A stretch of 64,000 nt of DNA from Photobacterium ganghwense (GTDB taxonomy: Bacteria; Pseudomonadota; Gammaproteobacteria; Enterobacterales; Vibrionaceae): NCBI RefSeq assembly GCF_003025595.1, contig NZ_PYMI01000004.1, positions 62,001 to 126,000 of the forward strand, read 5' to 3'. Shown here piece by piece: positions 33,478-42,674 of this stretch; positions within the stretch are counted from its first letter, which is position 1; each line of letters starts with the position of its first letter. Below the pieces are notes generated by a model that was not told where the DNA came from, did not search any database, and worked only from the letters and a program-made list of their open reading frames with translations. Made by a program: the position numbers and the translations under genes.

Positions 33478-34512
33478 TCAGACCCTGTTGGCCGCCCACT
33501 TGTTTTTACACATCCAAATGACCGGCAATATGTGCAATACCAATAAACGAATCACATGACTCAGCATCACAAAAGCCGGTTCCAACCCCAACATCAACGC
33601 AGTTGCCGTCATGGCTTCGACACTTCCCGGCACCCAGGACATCACCAGCACAAGAAACGATTTTTCGGTCAGCGAGCTGAACACCAATGCCACCAACAGG
33701 GTCACCAACAGTCCCAGTGACATTACCGCCACGCCTGCAGCCATATAGCTGAGCATCTGCCGAAATGTGACCGTCTGAATTCGCACAGCAACCAGCCCCC
33801 CGAGCAGTACCATGGCTATCATCCCGGTTGCCTCCGGCAGCCTTACATTTGCGTCCGGCCACCAGTAACGAGCACCAGCTGTGACAACCAGGCTGGTGAC
33901 CATATAAGCTGCGGGCAACCCCCATTTCCCCAGTCCGAATCCAGCCACGTAGGACACCAGCATTACTGCGCCCAATATCACCATGTCCACAGGTGGCGCG
34001 ACATCAACGACCTCCGCCGCCTGAGCGGCCTGCGTGACCTCGGGTAAACCGTACATAGCAATGGCCGTGGCCAACAACATCAGGGTAACGAGCCGGACAG
34101 TATGGGTGAAAACTACACGCTGTGACGGCGCTTTCTGGCTGTCGGCAATGGCCAGTACCGCGCCCATTGCACCGGGAAAACAGCCGAGCAAACTTTCGTC
34201 TTTGCCCCAATTAGCCATTTTTCTCAGCCACCAATACCCTGTCAGCATTTGTAATGACAAGCAAAACACTAGCCCGACACCTAACTCAAAAGTGAACGTT
34301 TCCTGCCACTGCTTCACTTCAAGCAGGCTGCCGACACTAACACCCAGTACAATCTGGATAATTATTAATGTTACATTTGGCAATATCATTGGCCGATGTA
34401 GTTTGCCGCCCATTAATACAGCAATCATTGCACCAAACATCCCGCCCATAGGGACCCCGCTCAAGGTGCCTAGCCATGCGCCACCAAACATATAGCCAAA
34501 TGTCATTAACAT
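33478..34512 (-). CDS. AbrB-type integral membrane protein (PF05145)
   Basis: 344 residues with about ten hydrophobic segments arranged as two repeats, each with a glycine-rich motif (GGMFGAMIAVLMGG; FPGAMGAVLAIAD in the first half and WVPGSVEAMTATALMLG in the second). This is the membrane-bound 'AbrB duplication' family, sometimes annotated as ammonia monooxygenase or regulator; it is neither, and its transport role is unproven. The ATG at 34512 has AGGA 8 bases upstream; the longer start at 34563 has none. It forms the right chromosomal flank of the cassette array. Confidence 0.85.
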   Translation of the reverse strand: MLMTFGYMFGGAWLGTLSGVPMGGMFGAMIAVLMGGKLHRPMILPNVTLIIIQIVLGVSVGSLLEVKQWQETFTFELGVGLVFCLSLQMLTGYWWLRKMANWGKDESLLGCFPGAMGAVLAIADSQKAPSQRVVFTHTVRLVTLMLLATAIAMYGLPEVTQAAQAAEVVDVAPPVDMVILGAVMLVSYVAGFGLGKWGLPAAYMVTSLVVTAGARYWWPDANVRLPEATGMIAMVLLGGLVAVRIQTVTFRQMLSYMAAGVAVMSLGLLVTLLVALVFSSLTEKSFLVLVMSWVPGSVEAMTATALMLGLEPAFVMLSHVIRLLVLHILPVIWMCKNKWAANRV

Positions 34513-34816
34513 CTTGTTGTCCTGAGTATTTTTGTTGAAAACATTGGAACACAACAATTTCATAACAACAAGTTTTCATCAGACAAATAACGTCTAACTT
34601 TCTTTACACTCATGTGCATTCTTTACGAACCGTATGCATGATTTAAAAAGATGACAGAGGTCTGATTCTTAAAAGTAATTAACGTTTAAAATGCGATTAC
34701 CCTTGAATTTTTGGAATCAACATCACATATTAATGATATTGATACCTGTGTTATTAATGATGCCGTAGAGGCATAAAAAACGATTCTCAGACAGGCCACG
34801 AAAAGTAGTACAATTG

Positions 34817-35734
34817 ATGGCGAAATACCCACGATTACAACAAGATCAGGATAATGCGTTTGCGTCGACATTCGGGATTTTGATTCATGACCATTTCAAC
34901 ATTGAGTATGTTGACGACAACTTATGCCGAATTTTTGGTGCCGAAAATCCAGACACCCTGCTTAACTTACCCGACCTGCTCAGCGTTCTGTGTGATTGTG
35001 ACCCTCAAGCCGAACGGGCATTTTACGCTGAACTGATGAGTGGCCAGGCATCACCACGTATTATGACCTTCCGCCTGACCAAACCTTCTGGAGAAGTCGT
35101 TCATGTTCTGATTGCCGAGTCTATCATTCACTGGAAAGACAAGATGGCGGTCCAACTTTCGGTCATCGACATTACCGAAAAATACAACGACTTTAGTTCA
35201 TTAGAGAAAAAAGCCTACATTGATTCATTGTCAGGGCTGACAAACCGGCATGGATTTGAGCGCATTCTGGAATGTGAAATCAGCCGTGCCCGCAAGTATG
35301 GTTATCCGATTTCCTGTCTGTTTATTGACATCGACAATTTTAAAACCATCAATGACACCTATGGCCATCATGTCGGCGATGATGTCATTACGTTGTTTGC
35401 CCAAAGCTGTAAAAACAGTTTCCGACAGACAGATTTCATCGGGCGCTGGGGCGGCGAGGAATTTCTGATCCTGTTACCCAATACGCCGCAACAATACTGC
35501 CACATGCTGGCTGAGCGCTTGCGTCAGGATGTGGCGCATCATTCTGTCACGGTTCAGGATGACAAATGCCTGTCCTTTACCATCAGTATCGGCACACAAA
35601 CGCAGCAGGACGGCAATTACCATGCTCAGCAATTAGTCCGTCAGGCAGACATTGCGCTGAATCACGCCAAAAAACATGGTAAGAACCAAGTCGTCGCTTT
35701 TCACGACATTTGCAGGCAAAAGGCCGATAAGTAA
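34817..35734 (+). CDS. Diguanylate cyclase with N-terminal PAS-like domain
   Basis: About 305 residues. Residues 1-125 form a PAS-like sensor (GILIHDHFNIEYVDDNLCRIFG, ending VIDITEKYNDF). The GGDEF domain follows with DSLSGLTNRHGFE, the metal-binding FIDIDNFKTINDTYGHHVGD and the active-site signature GRWGGEEFLILL. GGEEF is a catalytically competent form, so it should make cyclic di-GMP. No membrane segment is present, so it is cytoplasmic. No clear inhibitory RxxD is found upstream of the signature (QTDFIGRWGGEEF). Confidence 0.93.
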   Translation: MAKYPRLQQDQDNAFASTFGILIHDHFNIEYVDDNLCRIFGAENPDTLLNLPDLLSVLCDCDPQAERAFYAELMSGQASPRIMTFRLTKPSGEVVHVLIAESIIHWKDKMAVQLSVIDITEKYNDFSSLEKKAYIDSLSGLTNRHGFERILECEISRARKYGYPISCLFIDIDNFKTINDTYGHHVGDDVITLFAQSCKNSFRQTDFIGRWGGEEFLILLPNTPQQYCHMLAERLRQDVAHHSVTVQDDKCLSFTISIGTQTQQDGNYHAQQLVRQADIALNHAKKHGKNQVVAFHDICRQKADK

Positions 35735-35954
35735 CTCCCCTAACCTAAATGAAAGCCGATTATTAAAAAGCCCCCTGACCTGTCATGCACATCCCGCTGT
35801 TACGATCATTAATGAACACAGTGACTTTAGTGCCATGATTCTCTGGTGTTTTTCTGCAAGGCTTCAGGGCTTTATCCTTATAACTCCCCGACCTTTAAAC
35901 GACTTAGATTTCCTCACTGTTTTACTGTCATAACGACAACAACCGTTCAATCAC

Positions 35955-35978
35955 AAAAGGGAGCCAAAGCTCCCTTTT
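35955..35978. terminator. Rho-independent terminator
   Basis: A perfect 10-bp stem AAAAGGGAGC / GCTCCCTTTT with a CAAA loop, between the cyclase and the convergent genes. Confidence 0.85.
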
Positions 35979-36008
35979 GAATGAACACCCTGCAATGATG
36001 TTTAGTGG

Positions 36009-36107
36009 TTAATCATCACAGAGCACCTGTTTTTCACGGATTGAATCTTGTGTTCGGGCAGCCAGCATGCGCACTTCGTCAGCAACAACTGCAAATCCCC
36101 CGCCACG
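36009..36107 (-). pseudogene. Fragment of a methyl-accepting chemotaxis protein
   Basis: On the minus strand the frame reads GGGFAVVADEVRMLAARTQD, then SIREKQVLCDD and a stop. The first part is the highly conserved hairpin-tip region of chemoreceptor signalling domains (GRGFAVVADEVR). Everything before and most of the domain after it is missing, so this is a leftover of about 33 codons next to the YdjM-like gene. Confidence 0.8.
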
Positions 36108-36118
36108 ACATGGACTCG

Positions 36119-36874
36119 TTACTGACCATGATGAATACTGTCACGTGTCGAAGCCAACAAACTATCAAAAAATCCGACAACATCTTTCCTGTTCAGCCAA
36201 TCTGGCTTAAACCGAAAGTCACTCCAATGAGAAAGTGTCTGCCAGGTTTTCTCCAGCGGTGGACTATGCACATACAGTGCCGCAATTAACAGGCACTGTA
36301 AGGCACTCAGGAACGGATTTCGTGGCGAAAAAATCTTCAACGCAGATCCGAATGACATTTTTAGCCGCCGGTTGGCTAAATCTACGCTGTAGATTTCATC
36401 CAATAGCAGGTGAACGGCTCCGCCACTGAAAATAAACAGTCCGGATAACCACGCCGTTACCTCCTGATAGCCCAGCAAGTGCAGTAGCCAGACGACAAAC
36501 AGTCCGGCCAGCATGATAAAAGCGACCGAATGGCAGCAACCACGGTGCACGGTCAGCTTCTCAAGAGTTGCTTTAAAGTTGTAACGAATGGTGAAGTAAC
36601 AGAAGGTGCCGTAAATAATCAGCTCAAGCATCGACACCATTTGATAGATGTGACCGACCACACTGAATGTGATTAACCCTCCAAACAACCGAAACAGAGT
36701 CGCCATGGATGTGGAATTGTCAGAATCAATATCGGGCAGTAATCCGCCGATGGTGCCGAGCAACATCAGCCAAAGTGCGGTGATCGGCACAACATGCCCT
36801 GCAGAAAGCAGAGCGGTGGCCGCCAAACTACTGGTTAGCGCGGCCGTTCCAAGGTGTGTTTTGAAATTAGCCAC
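36119..36874 (-). CDS. YdjM/DUF457-family inner-membrane metal-dependent hydrolase
   Basis: About 251 residues with five to six hydrophobic segments. The family motifs are the N-terminal NFKTHLGTAALTSS, GGLLPDIDSDNS (metal-binding Asp residues) and VHRGCCHSVAFIM (His motif), with HLLLDEIYSVD further on. In E. coli the relative YdjM is LexA-controlled, and a LexA-like box is found upstream here as well. GTG at 36874 gives the common MANFKTHL start; a GTG at 36883 is also possible. The biochemical function is unknown. Confidence 0.85.
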   Translation of the reverse strand: MANFKTHLGTAALTSSLAATALLSAGHVVPITALWLMLLGTIGGLLPDIDSDNSTSMATLFRLFGGLITFSVVGHIYQMVSMLELIIYGTFCYFTIRYNFKATLEKLTVHRGCCHSVAFIMLAGLFVVWLLHLLGYQEVTAWLSGLFIFSGGAVHLLLDEIYSVDLANRRLKMSFGSALKIFSPRNPFLSALQCLLIAALYVHSPPLEKTWQTLSHWSDFRFKPDWLNRKDVVGFFDSLLASTRDSIHHGQ

Positions 36875-36971
36875 TGTAATCACATACCAGGCTGTACCAG
36901 TTACCGGCGTACACGCAGATGGAATTTGTACCTTCCGCGTATGACCAGACCGGACAGCCTCGTCTCATAAA

Positions 36972-36987
36972 CTGGATATATGAACAG
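36972..36987. promoter_or_regulatory. LexA (SOS) box upstream of the YdjM-like gene
   Basis: CTGGATATATGAACAG fits CTGT-N8-ACAG with one mismatch (CTGG). It lies about 97 bases upstream of the YdjM-like start. SOS control of ydjM is known in E. coli, so the context supports the call. Confidence 0.65.
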
Positions 36988-37104
36988 TATTATGTATCAA
37001 TTAACCAGGACTTCAATAAAAAACAGGGTTTTAGTGTTTATCGTCGCATAATTGATCAGATTTTCGTCATAATTGACCATCACCTGACGTTAACAGACAA
37101 GAGA

Positions 37105-37614
37105 TCACTCCGTTAACAACAACTGGTAAAAGGCCAGATCAAGCCAGCGATCAAACTTATAACCAGACTGCGTGATTAGCCCTGCGGCGTTAAATCCCAG
37201 TTTTTCATGCAGACGAATGCTGGCGCTATTCTCGGCATCAATGGCGCCAACCATCACGTGATAGCCCTGCTCTTTAGCCTGTCTGATAATCTCTTCCATC
37301 AGTAGCGCAGCAATACCCTGCCCGAAATAATCAGGGTTAAGGTATACGCTGTGCTCTACCGTGTACTGAAAAGCGGGCTGAGGACGGAATCGACCATAGG
37401 TAGCGAACCCCATCAGGGTGCCATCTGGGGTAAACGCGCCGATCACCGGGTAATTTTGCTCTGTTTTTCCCTCGAACCAGGCTTTGATAACCGCATCCGT
37501 TCTGGGCTCGTATTCATATAATGCCGTTGTATGTTCAATGGCATAGTTGAAAATCGTAAGGATTTCATCGCCGTGTTCGCAATAGGTGCAGTTCTTCATC
37601 AAAGTCACTGTCAT
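37105..37614 (-). CDS. GNAT N-acetyltransferase (phosphinothricin acetyltransferase-like)
   Basis: 169 residues. The pattern ILTIFNYAIEHTTALYEYEPRT at the N-terminus, GFATYGRFRPQPAFQYTVEHSVYL in the middle and GQGIAALLMEEII for acetyl-CoA binding is typical of the PAT/MnaT (YncA) subgroup, which acetylates phosphinothricin, methionine sulfoximine or methionine sulfone analogues. AIDAENSASIRLHEKLGF follows. It may protect against such amino acid analogues; the true substrate is unknown. It is divergent from the CBS/DUF294 gene. Confidence 0.9.
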   Translation of the reverse strand: MTVTLMKNCTYCEHGDEILTIFNYAIEHTTALYEYEPRTDAVIKAWFEGKTEQNYPVIGAFTPDGTLMGFATYGRFRPQPAFQYTVEHSVYLNPDYFGQGIAALLMEEIIRQAKEQGYHVMVGAIDAENSASIRLHEKLGFNAAGLITQSGYKFDRWLDLAFYQLLLTE

Positions 37615-37699
37615 TTCCTTCTAACAGGTTGAATTTAAAGCAAGTTGATGCGGTTTCATGTATACTGGTTAGCAACACTCAAGCAACACAGGCCATACC

Positions 37700-39580
37700 A
37701 TGGAAGCCGAACAAATCGAAATACTGAATTTCATCAGTCAGTATCCGCCATTTAACCAGCTCCCAGAGGAGAGCCTTCGGGACGTTGCCCTGAACGTCGA
37801 GGTCGCATACTACCGTGCAGATACCATGATCGTGAATTTTGGCGATGACATTCACGACTTATATATGATCCGCAGCGGTGCCGTAGAGATTTATCGTCGA
37901 AAAGGTGAGCTTTACAACCGCATTGATGAGGGGGCCCTGTTTGGACAAATGGGCCTTCTGATGAATAACCGTGTCCGCATGCCCGCCCGCGCTATTGAAG
38001 ATACACTGGTTTATTGCATTCCAGAAGCTGTATTTAATTCGCTGTGCGAATCGTATGATTCCTTTGCTGACTTTGTCGAAGTGGAAGACAGTGCCCGCCT
38101 GCGGAATGCCATTTCCAACCAGTCTGAGGAAAATGATCTCACCACATCGAAAGTCCGCACACTCCTCGCCCGTGAACCCGTGAAGGTTGGTGCCGATACT
38201 ACTATCCAGGCAGCCGCCATGACCATGGCAGAAGAAAATGTCTCTGCCATTCTGGTCGTTAACCCCATGCCTGCCGGTGAGGACGATGACATTGAGCCGC
38301 TGGTTGGCATACTGACTGACCGCGACTTATGCTCACGTGTGCTGGCAAAGGGACTTGATCCAACCAGCCCGATTGAAGATGTGATGAGCACCGATGTGAT
38401 CACTCTTGATCACAACGCTTATGTGTTCGAAGCCATGCTGACCATGCTGCGCTACAACGTGCACCATCTGCCAGTGATTCGCAAAGGCGATCCCATTGGT
38501 ATTATTGGCATGACAGACATTGTCCGCTACGAATCCCAGAACAGCCTGCTCTTAGTCAGCTCGATTTATCAGCAGAAAACCGTTCATGACCTGCGGGTGT
38601 TATCTGAGCAGGTCAAAGATTGCTTTGTGCGTATGGTTAACGAAGACGCCAACGCTCACATGGTCGGCAGCGCCATGTCAGTAATAGGTCGCAGTTTCAA
38701 ACAGCGCCTGGCTGAACTGGCTGAGGAGGAGTTTGGCCCGCCACCAGTGCCCTACTGCCTGTTGGCTCTGGGTTCGATGGCCCGTGACGAGCAGCTGATT
38801 GTGACCGATCAGGACAACGCACTGATCCTCGATGATCGTTATGACGAAGCCAAACACGGTGCTTACTTCGAAAAACTGGCTACCTTCATTTGTGACGGTC
38901 TGGCCGCCTGTGGTTACAGCTACTGTGACGGCGATATCATGGCAACCAATGCTGAATGGCGTAAAACCCGCTCGCAGTGGGAAGCCTGTTTTGCAGAATG
39001 GATTGATAATCCTAAACCCCAGGCTTTGCTGAACAGCTCCATTTTCTTCGATCTGGACGGTATATACGGCCGGGTCAAATGGGCAGAGCAACTCAATAGC
39101 TTCATTGTTCGTCGGGCACGAAAAAATAACCGTTTTCTGGCCTGTCTGGCACGAAATGCCATCAGCCGTACCCCGCCACTGGGTTTCTTTAAAGATTTTG
39201 TGATGGAAAAAGATGGCCGACACAACAATTCCATCAACCTTAAACGGCGTGGGACTGCTCCGCTGGCGGATTTGATTCGGGTGCATGCGCTGGCCGTTGG
39301 TTCACGTTCGCAAAACTCGTTTGAACGTCTTGATGACATCATTGACGCCGGCATTTTACCTAAAGGCCGGGGACAGGATTTACGTGATGCGATGGAGTTC
39401 ATCTACATGGTCCGAATCCGCCATCAGGCGCTGGACATTGAAGCCGGCATTGAGGCGGATAACAGCATTGAGCCGGAAAACATGTCTGATTTCGAACGTC
39501 GAAACCTGAAAGACGCGTTTCAGATTCTGAGCAACGCCCAGAACTTTATTAAATTCCGTTATCAGGGTAATCGTCGCTAA
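37700..39580 (+). CDS. Cyclic-nucleotide-binding, CBS and DUF294 nucleotidyltransferase-like protein
   Basis: 626 residues in four modules. Residues 20-120 form a cNMP-binding barrel (FGDDIHDLYMIRSGAVEIYRR). Residues 155-280 hold a CBS pair (VKVGADTTIQAAAMTMAEENVSAILVV; VLAKGLDPTSPIEDVMS; YNVHHLPVI). Residues 340-480 are the DUF294 nucleotidyltransferase-like domain with GSMARDEQLIVTDQDNALIL, which contains the GS and DxD metal site. The rest is the DUF294 C-terminal helical domain. Such proteins are predicted signal-responsive nucleotidylyltransferases acting on unknown partners. It overlaps the exonuclease gene by one base. Confidence 0.93.
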   Translation: MEAEQIEILNFISQYPPFNQLPEESLRDVALNVEVAYYRADTMIVNFGDDIHDLYMIRSGAVEIYRRKGELYNRIDEGALFGQMGLLMNNRVRMPARAIEDTLVYCIPEAVFNSLCESYDSFADFVEVEDSARLRNAISNQSEENDLTTSKVRTLLAREPVKVGADTTIQAAAMTMAEENVSAILVVNPMPAGEDDDIEPLVGILTDRDLCSRVLAKGLDPTSPIEDVMSTDVITLDHNAYVFEAMLTMLRYNVHHLPVIRKGDPIGIIGMTDIVRYESQNSLLLVSSIYQQKTVHDLRVLSEQVKDCFVRMVNEDANAHMVGSAMSVIGRSFKQRLAELAEEEFGPPPVPYCLLALGSMARDEQLIVTDQDNALILDDRYDEAKHGAYFEKLATFICDGLAACGYSYCDGDIMATNAEWRKTRSQWEACFAEWIDNPKPQALLNSSIFFDLDGIYGRVKWAEQLNSFIVRRARKNNRFLACLARNAISRTPPLGFFKDFVMEKDGRHNNSINLKRRGTAPLADLIRVHALAVGSRSQNSFERLDDIIDAGILPKGRGQDLRDAMEFIYMVRIRHQALDIEAGIEADNSIEPENMSDFERRNLKDAFQILSNAQNFIKFRYQGNRR

Positions 39581-40332
39581 TGAGCATTTTTACCTTCACC
39601 CGCGAACAAATGCGTCGCCCGCTGCTCAACACCCGAGCCACCCCTGACTGGCCGACCTTTTTCAGAACCCTGCAAGAAAATGCGCAGGATGAACGACTGA
39701 AAGCGTATTACGCTGCGCCGATGGTGAGTGGCGATACTCCACTCTGTGATGTTCCTTTTGTCGCGCTGGATTTTGAAACTACCGGCTTAGATCCGAAGAA
39801 ACATGAAATCATCAGTATCGGGCTGGTGCCATTCACGTTACAGCGTATTCGCTGCCGGGAATCGGCAGAATGGTTTGTTAACCCGAAGCGCCCGCTCAAC
39901 GAAGAATCCGTGGTCATTCATGGCATCACCCACTCCACTCTGGAAAATGCACCGGATTTATTGAAAATACTGGAAGAAGTGCTCAACGCGTTGGCCGGAA
40001 AAGTGGTCGTGGTCCACTACCATAAGATTGAACGCGAATTCATGGCTGCAGCATTGCAATCCCGGCTGGGCGAACGCATTCATTTTCCGGTGGTCGATAC
40101 CATGGCGATTGAGTCCGCGATTCAACAACGGGATCACGGCGGTTTCCTGAAACGTATGCGGGGCATCCGCCCCAACTCGGTTCGTTTGGGACGAAGCCGA
40201 ACGCGTTATGGGTTGCCGGCCTATCATCCCCATCACGCACTGACCGATGCACTGGCCACTGCGGAATTGCTGCAAGCGCAAATTGCCTATCACTTTTCGC
40301 CGGATACACCGTTGTCAGAAATCTGGCTATAG
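39580..40332 (+). CDS. 3'-5' exonuclease, DNA polymerase III epsilon-like
   Basis: 250 residues. The DEDDh exonuclease motifs are visible: Exo I in VALDFETTGLDPKKHEI, Exo II around VVVHYHKIEREFM, and Exo III in HHALTDALATAELL, with the His of the DEDDh type. It is too short and lacks the tau-binding tail of DnaQ, so it is a stand-alone exonuclease. The start is in TAATG, sharing a base with the upstream stop, so it is translationally coupled to the DUF294 protein. This pairing recurs in gammaproteobacteria and suggests a shared, unknown role. Confidence 0.9.
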   Translation: MSIFTFTREQMRRPLLNTRATPDWPTFFRTLQENAQDERLKAYYAAPMVSGDTPLCDVPFVALDFETTGLDPKKHEIISIGLVPFTLQRIRCRESAEWFVNPKRPLNEESVVIHGITHSTLENAPDLLKILEEVLNALAGKVVVVHYHKIEREFMAAALQSRLGERIHFPVVDTMAIESAIQQRDHGGFLKRMRGIRPNSVRLGRSRTRYGLPAYHPHHALTDALATAELLQAQIAYHFSPDTPLSEIWL

Positions 40333-40382
40333 TCACAATTCATCTATATCCATAAAAACAGACCATAAAAACAGCCCATAAA

Positions 40383-40410
40383 AAAACGCCGTCATAACTG
40401 ACGGCGTTTT
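40383..40410. terminator. Bidirectional rho-independent terminator
   Basis: A perfect 12-bp stem AAAACGCCGTCA / TGACGGCGTTTT with a TAAC loop, between the convergent exonuclease and BCCT genes. Confidence 0.9.
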
Positions 40411-40433
40411 TGTTGAAAAGCTTGTCGAATGAA

Positions 40434-42011
40434 TCAGTCGCGGAAGCGCTCAGTGCGGAAGCCCATAACCAGACTGACGCACATCAGCAGCAGGATGAAG
40501 ACAAATGGTAAGGCAGTGGATATTGCACCGGCCTGCAGTGCTTCAATCGCTTCGGTACCACCGACATACAACAGTACAGCAGCAACAGCCCCTTCCATAC
40601 TTGCCCAGAAAATACGCTGCGGCATAGGAGAGTCCATCTTACCGCCTGCGGTAATGTTATCAATAACCAACGAGCCGGAATCTGAAGAGGTAATAAAGAA
40701 CACCATCACCAGAATAATAGCGATAACCGACAGCAGCGTGCTCATTGGCAATGACTCAAACATCTCAAACATCGCCAGCGGTACCGCTGTCAAACCTTTC
40801 TCACCCAGAACACCAATTCCATTCATGACCTGATCAATCGCTTGACCGCCAAAAACGGACATCCACAGTGTTGTTACCAGTGTAGGAACAATCAGCACCG
40901 CGATCATGAACTCGCGAATAGTACGGCCTTTCGACACTCGTGCGATAAACATCCCCACAAATGGTGACCATGACACCCACCAAGCCCAGTAAAACACCGT
41001 CCAGCCGTGCATCCAAGCCTGATCTTCACGGCCATGAGGGTTACTCAACGCTACAAAGTTTTTCACATAACCAGCAACCGTCGTCGGCACTGTGCTCATC
41101 GAAACAGAAAAGCCCACCAGCGCAACAAACACTAACAGTGCCAGTGCAACCAGCATATTGATGTTACTCAGCAGTTTCACACCACCATCGATCCCGCGAG
41201 CAACGGAAAAGATAGCCAGCAAGGTCACAACCGTAATCACTGCCACCTGAAGACCAATGCCGCCATCAATACCGAACACATGTTCGATACCGCTTGCCGC
41301 CTGTTGAGCCCCCAGACCGAGCGACGTAGCCAGACCAAACATCGTGGCAAGCACCGCGAAGATATCAATGATATGACCCGGCCAGCCCCAAACGCGATCC
41401 CCCAGCATCGGGTAAAAAATCGAGCGAATAGAAAGTGGCAAGCCTTTATTGAAAGCAAAAAATGCCAGGGATAATGCCACCACGCCATAAATTGCCCACG
41501 GGTGCAGACCCCAGTGGTACATAGTTGCGCCCATTGCCACTTCAAAAGCTTCAGGCGTGTTCGGCGTGACATTCAATGGGGTTTCATACCAGCCGGTGTA
41601 GTAAGCAACTGGCTCAGCCACACTCCAGAACATCAAACCGATACCCATACCGGCCGCAAACAACATTGCCAGCCATGAAGTACGGGAATAATCCGCTTCG
41701 GCATCTTTACCACCGATACGGATCTTACCGTATGGCGACACAATCAAGGCCAGGCAAAAGAGCACAAAAATGTTACCAGCCCAGATAAACAATGCGTCTA
41801 ACCCATTGATAATGCTGTTTTTAACACCATTCAGTACCGACTTAGCTGCTGCCGGGTCACTGACCAGCACTGCAACCAGGAACAGCAGGATCAGACCAGC
41901 ACTGGTTCCAAACACAGGGTTATGGACATCAAATCCCCATTTCTGGATGTTGTCCTGCCCTACGGTGTAATCGGTATTGTCGATACTGTATTTGTCTATA
42001 CGTTTACTCAT
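40434..42011 (-). CDS. BCCT-family transporter (betaine/choline/carnitine)
   Basis: About 525 residues and twelve membrane segments. The family signatures are GMGIGLMFWSVAEPVAYY and the aromatic-rich TVFYWAWWVSWSPFVGMFIARVS, followed by KGRTIREF. These form the substrate cage and the fourth-to-eighth helix contacts of BetP-like carriers. It has no long regulatory C-terminal tail, so osmosensing like BetP is not evident. The ATG at 42011 (MSKRIDKY) is favoured over an upstream in-frame start at 42080. It is probably an importer of compatible solutes, which suits a marine host. Confidence 0.92.
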   Translation of the reverse strand: MSKRIDKYSIDNTDYTVGQDNIQKWGFDVHNPVFGTSAGLILLFLVAVLVSDPAAAKSVLNGVKNSIINGLDALFIWAGNIFVLFCLALIVSPYGKIRIGGKDAEADYSRTSWLAMLFAAGMGIGLMFWSVAEPVAYYTGWYETPLNVTPNTPEAFEVAMGATMYHWGLHPWAIYGVVALSLAFFAFNKGLPLSIRSIFYPMLGDRVWGWPGHIIDIFAVLATMFGLATSLGLGAQQAASGIEHVFGIDGGIGLQVAVITVVTLLAIFSVARGIDGGVKLLSNINMLVALALLVFVALVGFSVSMSTVPTTVAGYVKNFVALSNPHGREDQAWMHGWTVFYWAWWVSWSPFVGMFIARVSKGRTIREFMIAVLIVPTLVTTLWMSVFGGQAIDQVMNGIGVLGEKGLTAVPLAMFEMFESLPMSTLLSVIAIILVMVFFITSSDSGSLVIDNITAGGKMDSPMPQRIFWASMEGAVAAVLLYVGGTEAIEALQAGAISTALPFVFILLLMCVSLVMGFRTERFRD

Positions 42012-42571
42012 ACTGTCATCCAACTTACAGAAGGGATGTTCTACAGAAGCATTATTTGACCAGTGAGCGAGTTTTTCCACCCGTTAAAAAGTCAGATGAT
42101 GATCCTGACAAACACTCTCAGCAAGAATATTTAGCCCTGTAATAATCAACACGATGAAAATATATAACCATTTTTAGACAATAAAAGTCAAGATCAATGT
42201 AATTTAGGCAAAAAATGATCATTTAATCTTAAGTTAATCCTACAACATCAAGATTCAATGAAATTAAGTCACACAAAAAATAGTTTGCACACTAATCAAT
42301 AGCCAATTTATCTTCAAATGAATGCTTTGAGTCGTTGCCTTAATATCCACGTTTAACCGCCATTAATAAGCATACGTTGAAATCCGCAGTCGTGATCTCT
42401 CAGCAGTGATTAAGCGGGCTTGTATTAATTATTATTGGTCATTCAGCGCGTTGCTGGCCGAGTCTTAGAGCAAATCTCTAAGTCACATTGGCGATGGGTC
42501 ACAATCTCTTTGAGTCACATTCAAAACAAAATGCCTTTCATGTCTGTTTTATCGGCACATTTGTAAGATTT
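42012..42571. other. Long intergenic region with repeated GTCACA motifs
   Basis: About 560 A+T-rich bases between the divergent BCCT and PhoX genes. GTCACA occurs at 42268, and three times with an exact 16-base period at 42482, 42498 and 42514. The last are upstream of the Pho box and may be extra regulator sites. No gene is seen. Confidence 0.5.
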
Positions 42572-42590
42572 CTGTCACACACCAGTCACT
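42572..42590 (+). promoter_or_regulatory. Pho box (PhoB-binding site) upstream of the PhoX gene
   Basis: CTGTCAC at 42572 and CAGTCAC at 42583 are two direct repeats with the 11-base period of PhoB boxes (consensus CTGTCAT-N4-CTGTCAT). A possible -10 element (CATATA, near 42607) lies downstream. This predicts induction under phosphate starvation. Confidence 0.7.
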
Positions 42591-42674
42591 TAAGTGCCAT
42601 AGTTGGCATATAGCATGTGGCCGCATCAAATAAACATAACAATCTTCAAATCAGATTTTCGAAAGGAAGACAGT

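Noticed and set aside
33478..34512. AbrB transcriptional regulator or ammonia monooxygenase
   Set aside because: The protein is a ten-span membrane protein of the PF05145 family; these common labels are annotation artefacts.
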